Of a stretch of 19,849 bases of DNA, positions 14,758-19,849 are shown in pieces. The notes under the pieces were generated by a model. It made no database searches. It saw only the letters and a list, made by a program, of their open reading frames with translations, and was not told the origin of the DNA. The stretch covers positions 1 to 19,849 of the forward strand of contig JAGXRS010000350.1 of the NCBI GenBank assembly GCA_018335615.1. The letters are read 5' to 3'. The position numbers were made by a program, and so were the translations under genes. Within the stretch, counting starts at the first letter, position 1. Each line of letters begins with the position of its first letter. This DNA is from Hydrogenophaga sp. Lineage in GTDB: Bacteria; Pseudomonadota; Gammaproteobacteria; Burkholderiales; Burkholderiaceae_C.

Positions 14758-15477
14758 ATGAACCCGGTCGTCTCTGCTTCTCATGGAAGCCCCGATCACA
14801 ACGCCTACCCAAACGCTTTGATTCAGACATCTGGCTTCACCGCGCAACTCGCGGCCAATCCGTCCTACCAACACGTCGACGCACTGGCGGTTCTGGGAAA
14901 GCAGCAGCACTACCGCCGTGGCGAACTGCTGATCCGCGAAGGCGAAGTGGTGGATGCCCTCTACATCGTGCTGCAGGGACGGCTGCGCGCCTTTCTCGCA
15001 GATGACGCAGGAAAGGAACTCACCCTGGGCGTTTACGGACCCCGGGAACACATGGGCGAGATGTCGCTGGACGGCAAACCCCACTCCTCGCACGTGGAGG
15101 CGCTGGAAGTGACGACCTGCTCGGTCGTGCCGCACGACGCGTTGCTCGCTTTCATTGGGGCGAGGCCTGAGTTTGCGCTGGAGCTCGTGGGCCGCCTGAT
15201 CCGCCGGGCGCGCCTGGCCACCGAAATCGCGCGCAGCGTGGCCCTCACCGATGTGTATGGTCGTCTGGTGCGCTTGCTTCGCCAGCTCGCCACCGCGCCT
15301 GGACCGCAGGGGGAACGCCGTCTTTCCGAGCGCATGACGCACCAGGCCATCGCCCGGCAACTGGCCTGCTCGCGCGAGATGGTGAGCCGACTTTTGCGTG
15401 ATCTGGAAAGGGGCGGCTACATCGCCGTGAAAGACCGCTGGATCACACTGCTCAAACCCTTGCCGGCACGCTGGTAA
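14758..15477 (+). CDS. Crp/Fnr-family transcriptional regulator
   Basis: A 239-residue regulator with a cyclic-nucleotide-binding-type sensor domain (about 45-140), a dimerisation helix (about 140-175) and a winged HTH (about 187-230). The recognition helix SREMVSRLLRDLE (205-217) has Arg206, Glu207 and Arg211 at the positions CRP uses to read TGTGA, plus a Ser210 as in FNR. The sensor keeps GEMSL but lacks the phosphate-contacting Arg-Ser of CRP (HSSHVEALE here), so normal cAMP binding is doubtful. The N-terminus has no cysteine cluster, so it is not an FNR-type oxygen sensor. The start ATG has AGGAAGAG upstream. It is divergent from sucA; control of the odh operon or of itself is a reasonable inference, not shown. 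No clear terminator follows; the 149 bp to the next stop (15478-15626) hold nothing I recognise. Confidence 0.92.
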   Translation: MNPVVSASHGSPDHNAYPNALIQTSGFTAQLAANPSYQHVDALAVLGKQQHYRRGELLIREGEVVDALYIVLQGRLRAFLADDAGKELTLGVYGPREHMGEMSLDGKPHSSHVEALEVTTCSVVPHDALLAFIGARPEFALELVGRLIRRARLATEIARSVALTDVYGRLVRLLRQLATAPGPQGERRLSERMTHQAIARQLACSREMVSRLLRDLERGGYIAVKDRWITLLKPLPARW

Positions 15478-15626
15478 GGGGGCGCCCCGGCGGCGGCTTT
15501 GAGCAACTCATGGCCTGCAGTTGCGCCTCCCGACCGATATCCATCTTCAGGTCGTCATGGTCGCTGACAGGTTTCTCTGCTTCGGACGCCGACCCAGTGG
15601 GCGCCAATTCCGTGCATCACCGCCGC

Positions 15627-17342
15627 TCAGCCGCCGCTCGTCAACGCCCGCTCGCGAATAGCGGCCAACGTGCCCCGGGTGGTGATGACGTCGGCATCCA
15701 GCATCACCTCGATCACGGTACCTGTGGGCGCACCCAGGGCCCGCAGCAGCGCGGGCTCGAATTCAGCGGTGTGGGTGATGCGCTCGGCCGCGTAACCGTA
15801 GGCGCGGGCCAGGGCGCAAAAGTCGGGGTTGGACAGGTCGGAGCCGCTGACCCGCGCCGGGTACTCACGCTCCTGGTGCATGCGGATGGTGCCGAAGGTG
15901 CCGTTGTTGAGCAGCAGCACGATGCTGCGGGCACCGTGCTGCACCGCGGTGGCAAGTTCCTGGCCGTTCATGAGGAAATCACCATCACCGGCGATGGTGA
16001 AGGCCGTGCGTCCGGTGAGGATGGAGGCCGCGATGCCGGCGGGCACGCCGTAGCCCATGGCCCCGTTGGTGGGTGCGAGCTGGGTCTTGTGTCCCTTGGC
16101 CAGGCCGCTGTAACGGTAGAACCGGTGCAGCCAGCTGGCAAAGTTGCCGGCGCCGTTGCTGAGCACCGCATCGGCCGGCAGGTAGGCCTGCAGGGTGTGG
16201 ATGATGGCCGGCATGTCGATGCTGCCAGGCAGCACCACCCCGCCGTTGGACACCTCCACATTGGCTTCATAGTCCGCATGACAGCCCTGCGTCCACTGCC
16301 CCCAGGCCACGCCCGGCGGCGCCGTGAGCACCTCCAGGCTGCGCGCCGCGGCGTTCATGGTGGCGCAGATCGCCAGCGTGGGCTGGTAGACCCGGCCCAG
16401 TTCTTCAGCGCTGGCGTGGATATGCACCAGCTTCTGCCGGGGCAGTGGTGCGTCGATCAGGCTGTAGCCGCCCGTGGTGGCCTCGCCCAGGCGCGGGCCG
16501 ATGGCGATGAGCAGGTCGCTCTGGCGCACGCGCTCGGCCAGCGCCGGGTTGATGCCCAGACCGACGTCGCCGGCGTACTGCGGGTGGTGGTTGTCGAAAC
16601 AGTCCTGGAAGCGGAAGGCGTTGGCCACCGGCAATTGCCAGTTCTCGGCGAAGCGCTGCAGCGCGGCGGCGGCCTGCGGGGTCCAGCCGCCACCGCCGGC
16701 GATCACGAGCGGGCGTTCGGCTTGCAGCAGCAGTTCGCGCAGGCTGCGCAATCCCCCCGGATCGCTCCAGGCCTGCACCGGCTCCACCCGTGGCAGCGGG
16801 CTGGCGTTCACCGTCTGGGTGAGCATGTCCTCGGGCAGCACCAGCACCACCGGGCCCGGGCGGCCGTTGAGTGCGGTGGCAAAGGCGCGTGCCACGTATT
16901 CGGGGATGCGACGCGCGTCATCAATGCGCTCCACCCGTTTCGCCATGCCTTTGGTGCCCGGCCCGAAGAAGGCGCTGAAGTCCACCTCCTGGAAGGCTTC
17001 GCGGTCACGGGCGTCACTGGCCACGTCCCCCACGAAGAGCACCATCGGTGTGGAATCCTGGAAGGCGGTGTGCACACCGATGGAGGCATTGGTCGCGCCC
17101 GGCCCCCGGGTCACGAAGCACACGCCGGGGCGGCCGGTGAGCTTGCCCTGCGCCTCGGCCATGAAAGCCGCCCCGCCCTCCTGGCGGTTGACGATGAAAC
17201 GGATCTGGTCGGCGCGGGCGTGAAAGCCATCGAGCACAGCCAGGAAGCTTTCGCCCGGCACCCCAAAGGCGTGGGTCATGCCCTGGGCGATCAGGCAATC
17301 AACGAGCAGGTGTCCGGCAAGCAGGTGTGTCATGCCAGGCAT
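15627..17342 (-). CDS. Thiamine-diphosphate enzyme of the acetolactate synthase/pyruvate oxidase type, substrate unknown
   Basis: A 571-residue ThDP-dependent enzyme of the IlvB/POX/decarboxylase superfamily. The catalytic Glu31 is in AFGVPGES, which activates the cofactor. The central domain (about 195-345) has the Rossmann-like PLVIAGGGG. The ThDP/Mg motif runs GDGDFLMNGQELATAV (452-467) to LLLNNGTFG (477-485). There is no acetolactate synthase small subunit nearby, so it is unlikely to be the branched-chain biosynthetic enzyme. It could be a catabolic 2-oxoacid decarboxylase, carboligase or C-C lyase. ATG 17342 or ATG 17333 could start it; neither has a strong ribosome site, and 17342 is used here. 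It is 29 bp downstream of the MFS gene, so the two are probably co-transcribed and the transporter may import its substrate or export its product. Confidence 0.9.
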   Translation of the reverse strand: MPGMTHLLAGHLLVDCLIAQGMTHAFGVPGESFLAVLDGFHARADQIRFIVNRQEGGAAFMAEAQGKLTGRPGVCFVTRGPGATNASIGVHTAFQDSTPMVLFVGDVASDARDREAFQEVDFSAFFGPGTKGMAKRVERIDDARRIPEYVARAFATALNGRPGPVVLVLPEDMLTQTVNASPLPRVEPVQAWSDPGGLRSLRELLLQAERPLVIAGGGGWTPQAAAALQRFAENWQLPVANAFRFQDCFDNHHPQYAGDVGLGINPALAERVRQSDLLIAIGPRLGEATTGGYSLIDAPLPRQKLVHIHASAEELGRVYQPTLAICATMNAAARSLEVLTAPPGVAWGQWTQGCHADYEANVEVSNGGVVLPGSIDMPAIIHTLQAYLPADAVLSNGAGNFASWLHRFYRYSGLAKGHKTQLAPTNGAMGYGVPAGIAASILTGRTAFTIAGDGDFLMNGQELATAVQHGARSIVLLLNNGTFGTIRMHQEREYPARVSGSDLSNPDFCALARAYGYAAERITHTAEFEPALLRALGAPTGTVIEVMLDADVITTRGTLAAIRERALTSGG

Positions 17343-17371
17343 TGTGCCGCGCCTGAGCGATGACAGCTGTC

Positions 17372-18601
17372 TCAGCCGGTGCGCCGCCCCACGCCGGCGG
17401 CGGCATAGACCGAGACAAACAGCACCAGCGCCGCACCGGCCAGCGTCAGCGCGTACCAGCCACGGTCCATGAAGGCGCCGAACACAAGGGGTGAAATCGC
17501 GAAGCCCACATCCAGCCCCGAATACACCGTGCCGTAGACCCGGCCGGTGGCGCCCTTGGGCGTGGCTTTCTTGATCATCATGTCGCGGCTTGGACCGCCC
17601 ACGCCCACGGCAAAACCAGTGGCAGCCAGCGCCACCATGGTGCCGGGGCCACCCAGCCAGCCGGTGGCACACAGCAGCAGCAGCAGCGCACCCGCCGTCA
17701 TGGAGACCACCACGACCCGGTCACTGGACCAGCGGTGGCTTTGCCCATACGCCGCCACGAAGCCGCCCACCAGCATGCCGACCGCGCCGCAGAGCATGTA
17801 GGCGCTGACGGTCAGCGTCGCCGCTTCCACGCTGACGCCGTAGAGGTTGCGCAGGATGGAGGGGGCAAAGGTCTGCACCACCGCCAGCGTCATGGTGGAG
17901 AGCAGGAAGAACGCAAAACACCACCAGACCACCGGCAGCCTGAGGTAAGCCAGCTCGCTCCCGGGGGTGGCGTGCATGTTGCGCGGCGCCACCTCGGTCT
18001 TGAGGAAGGCCCGTTTCCAGTACAGCACGCCCAGCACGCACAGGTAGAGCACGGCGGCGGACTGGTAGGCCACGCGCCAGTCGGCCAGCGCGGTGATGCC
18101 CACCAGAAACGCCGGCGCCAGCGCCCAGCCGAGGTTGCCGGTGAGGCCATGGGCGCTGAAGGCATGGCCCAGGCGCTGGCTGGACACCCGCTGGTTCAGG
18201 ATGGTGAAGTCGGCCGGGTGAAAGGGTGCATTGCCCAGGCCGGCGAGCATCGCCACCACCACCAGGCCCGCATAACCCGTCACCTGGGAAGCCACCAGGG
18301 AGGCCACCAGAAAACAGCTGATGGCGCCGAACAGCACCGGCCGGGCGCCGACCCGGTCCACCAGAAAGCCCGACAAAGCCTGCCCGGTGCCGGAGATGAC
18401 AAAGAACAGCGTCATGAGCAGACCCACATCGGAGTAGCTCAGGCCAAAGTCGCGCATGAAGATGGGAAACAGGGGCGCCAGCAGCAGGTGCGAGAAGTGG
18501 GACGTGGCGTGCGCCAGCCCGACCAGTCCGATGACGGTGGCGTCCTGGCGCAGGGGAACGGGATTGGCAGGGCGGGCTCCGGCCAGAGTAGCGGTATTCA
18601 T
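17372..18601 (-). CDS. MFS transporter, substrate unknown
   Basis: A 409-residue inner-membrane protein with about 12 hydrophobic segments. Motif A between TM2 and TM3 reads GFLVDRVGARPV (78-89). The segment GNAPFHPADFTILNQ after TM4 resembles the HP-rich loop of the FSR/NimT-like branch of MFS, which suggests drug or small-acid transport but does not fix the substrate. The ATG at 18599-18601 has no clear Shine-Dalgarno sequence; the transcript may be short-leadered. It is the first gene of a two-gene unit with the ThDP enzyme and is divergent, over 71 bp, from an AraC-type regulator that probably controls it. Importer or exporter cannot be decided from sequence. Confidence 0.93.
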   Translation of the reverse strand: MNTATLAGARPANPVPLRQDATVIGLVGLAHATSHFSHLLLAPLFPIFMRDFGLSYSDVGLLMTLFFVISGTGQALSGFLVDRVGARPVLFGAISCFLVASLVASQVTGYAGLVVVAMLAGLGNAPFHPADFTILNQRVSSQRLGHAFSAHGLTGNLGWALAPAFLVGITALADWRVAYQSAAVLYLCVLGVLYWKRAFLKTEVAPRNMHATPGSELAYLRLPVVWWCFAFFLLSTMTLAVVQTFAPSILRNLYGVSVEAATLTVSAYMLCGAVGMLVGGFVAAYGQSHRWSSDRVVVVSMTAGALLLLLCATGWLGGPGTMVALAATGFAVGVGGPSRDMMIKKATPKGATGRVYGTVYSGLDVGFAISPLVFGAFMDRGWYALTLAGAALVLFVSVYAAAGVGRRTG

Positions 18602-18672
18602 CGGGCCATGGTAGGAGCAGCGCCGCCGGTTGGATTACGATAAATGGACAAGTCTCGTCGAATATCTGCCAA
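18602..18672. promoter_or_regulatory. Divergent promoter region between the MFS and AraC genes
   Basis: These 71 bp must carry both promoters. The right half (18631-18670) is A/T-richer than the surroundings and is the likely site of RNA polymerase and AraC-type regulator binding. No confident -35/-10 pair or repeated half-site was found. Neither gene start has a good ribosome site. Confidence 0.45.
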
Positions 18673-19566
18673 ATGCTGCGCACCGCTGCCGTGAACCGTC
18701 CGCCTTCCCGCCGCTCCATCCCGCTGGGCGACACCGACCCTTTCGTGCCCACCCCGCAACGCCCGGTGCGTTGCCGTGCGCGCCAGCTCGACAGCGACAA
18801 GCAGGTGGAGCCCCATCACCATGCCTGGGGCCAACTGGCGTATTGCGCCAGCGGTGTGCTGCGGGTTGCGGTGGCAGAACCGCTGGCGACCACGACGGGG
18901 CGGCCCGGCCTGGAAACCACGACCATCGTGCCGCCGTCCCGGGCGGTCTGGATTCCGCCGGGCGCCCGCCACGCGGTGACGATCCTGGAAGATGCGCAAC
19001 TGCTCACGCTCTACGTGGACGCCAGCGTGGTTCCACCGCACTGGACGGGATCGCGCGTGCTGATGGTCTCGCCCCTGCTGCGCGAACTCATCCGGGCCAT
19101 GGACCAGCCGCATCTGCAGCACGACACCGGGGCGCAACGGGCACTGTGCACCCTGGTCATCGTCGAGATGGACCGCGCCGCCACCCAGTCGCTGGGCGTG
19201 CCCATGCCCAGCGCCAGCCACGGCGACCGTCGCCTGCGCGCCCTGTGCGAGGCGGTGTTGAACAACCCGGCCCGCCACGCCACGCTGGCGGGCTGGGCGG
19301 CGCACAGCGGCGCGAGCGAGCGCACGCTGGCGCGTCTGTTCCGTTGTGAACTGGGCACCGGCTTTCAGCGCTGGCGCCAGCAGGTGGTGCTGGCGCACGC
19401 GTTGCCCATGCTGGCGCGGGGTGTGTCGGTGGGGCGCGTGGCGCAAGCCAGCGGGTACGCCAGCGAAAGTGCCTTCTCGGCGATGTTCAAAAGCGCGATG
19501 GGGCAACCCCCTACCAGCCTGGCTCCCCGCGGTCAGGCGGTCTCCGCCTCGACGGCAGCCGCTTGA
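18673..19566 (+). CDS. AraC-family transcriptional regulator with cupin sensor (NimR/YeaM-like)
   Basis: A 297-residue regulator. The N-terminal cupin domain (about 35-115) has EPHHHAWGQLAYCASG and the pattern PPSRAVWIPPGARHAV (87-102), as in NimR/YeaM-type AraC proteins. The C-terminal double HTH (about 195-282) has ERTLARLFRCELG and, in the second HTH, VGRVAQASGYASESAFSAMF followed by the typical KSAMGQPP. E. coli NimR controls the divergent MFS exporter gene nimT; here too the regulator is divergent from an MFS gene, so local control of the MFS/ThDP-enzyme unit is likely. The His-rich cupin could bind a metal or small ligand. The last 11 codons, a low-complexity SASTAAA tail, overlap the convergent DUF1631-type gene by 34 bp. 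The start ATG 18673 lacks a clear ribosome site. Confidence 0.93.
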   Translation: MLRTAAVNRPPSRRSIPLGDTDPFVPTPQRPVRCRARQLDSDKQVEPHHHAWGQLAYCASGVLRVAVAEPLATTTGRPGLETTTIVPPSRAVWIPPGARHAVTILEDAQLLTLYVDASVVPPHWTGSRVLMVSPLLRELIRAMDQPHLQHDTGAQRALCTLVIVEMDRAATQSLGVPMPSASHGDRRLRALCEAVLNNPARHATLAGWAAHSGASERTLARLFRCELGTGFQRWRQQVVLAHALPMLARGVSVGRVAQASGYASESAFSAMFKSAMGQPPTSLAPRGQAVSASTAAA

Positions 19567-19849
19567 GTCTGCGCGAGCGAGGACAGGGCTTTTTCCACCA
19601 CGGGACCGGACGCCACGAGGCGCAACAGGCGCCTGCTCACCAAGCGCTCGCACACCCGGCGGGTCATGGAATGGGAGCGCCCGCCGCGGCTGACGAACAT
19701 GAACAGGGTGCCACGCGCGCTCGCCCAGATCAGCTGCGCCCGCAACCACTCCTGATGGGAGTAGAGGTCCACCCACCGGCCCTCGTGAAGACCGGCCAGA
19801 ACGGACGAGGCATCCTTGTTCCAGCCGAGGTCTGCCGCCTCGATGCCAC
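19533..19849 (-). CDS. C-terminus of a DUF1631-family protein (partial)
   Basis: The open frame enters from the right edge and ends at TGA 19533-19535, giving the last 104 or so residues. The visible part has EGRWVDLYSHQEWLRAQLIW, then ASARGTLFMFVSR and GRSHSMTRR, then a short helical tail. The W..AQL.W.S..GT.FMF.S..G..HSMT pattern is one I associate with the C-terminus of DUF1631, a large betaproteobacterial family of unknown function with a PilZ-like end. A GTG at 19770-19772 lies inside the frame but is probably internal, because homologous-looking sequence continues upstream. It converges on the AraC gene with a 34-bp overlap. The coding call is firm; the family is from memory of the pattern. 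Confidence 0.72.
   Translation of the reverse strand, partial: GIEAADLGWNKDASSVLAGLHEGRWVDLYSHQEWLRAQLIWASARGTLFMFVSRGGRSHSMTRRVCERLVSRRLLRLVASGPVVEKALSSLAQTQAAAVEAETA

Noticed and set aside
15503..15530. GCAACT...AGTTGC hairpin after the Crp/Fnr gene as a terminator
   Set aside because: The stem has only six pairs and no T-run on either strand, so it does not meet the pattern of an intrinsic terminator.
15510..17363. 617-codon plus-strand open frame opposite the ThDP enzyme gene
   Set aside because: Shadow of a gene with complete catalytic motifs on the other strand.

Overview
The window looks like chromosomal core DNA of a high-GC betaproteobacterium, most likely Burkholderiales, probably Comamonadaceae. 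This rests on gene content and order: rlmN next to ndk, scpB-rluB, rluD divergent from bamD, and an odh operon ending in lpdA followed by zapE. It also rests on strong G/C bias at third codon positions, which opens long shadow frames opposite almost every gene. The genus is inferred; no rRNA or tRNA gene is present to confirm it.

Layout. Positions 1-5151 are almost all minus strand: scpB, rluB, ndk, rlmN and the first 53 codons of a lipoprotein gene, probably pilF/pilW, that runs off the left edge. scpB/rluB and rlmN/pilF each share an ATGA stop-start overlap. rluD lies upstream of scpB and is divergent from bamD (5181-5993, plus), the outer-membrane assembly lipoprotein. A 304-bp gap precedes an orphan PP2C-type protein phosphatase (6298-7074, plus), which faces zapE (minus) with a 35-bp gap.

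Positions 8341-14386 are the 2-oxoglutarate dehydrogenase operon, read on the minus strand: sucA (E1o), odhB (E2o), a small SHOCT+PspC membrane protein, and lpdA (E3). It ends at a clear intrinsic terminator before zapE. A Crp/Fnr-family regulator (14758-15477, plus) is divergent from sucA across a 371-bp regulatory region holding a perfect 7+2+7 inverted repeat and a CRP-like TGTG/CACA element.

The right end is more accessory. An MFS transporter and a thiamine-diphosphate enzyme of the acetolactate synthase/pyruvate oxidase type form a two-gene minus-strand unit, divergent from an AraC-family regulator that resembles NimR/YeaM. The AraC 3' end overlaps by 34 bp the 3' end of a convergent DUF1631-type gene that leaves the window on the right.

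No mobile element, CRISPR array, tRNA or rRNA was seen. The least explained parts are the MFS/ThDP-enzyme/AraC module, the SHOCT-PspC protein embedded in the odh operon, and the Crp/Fnr regulator facing sucA.
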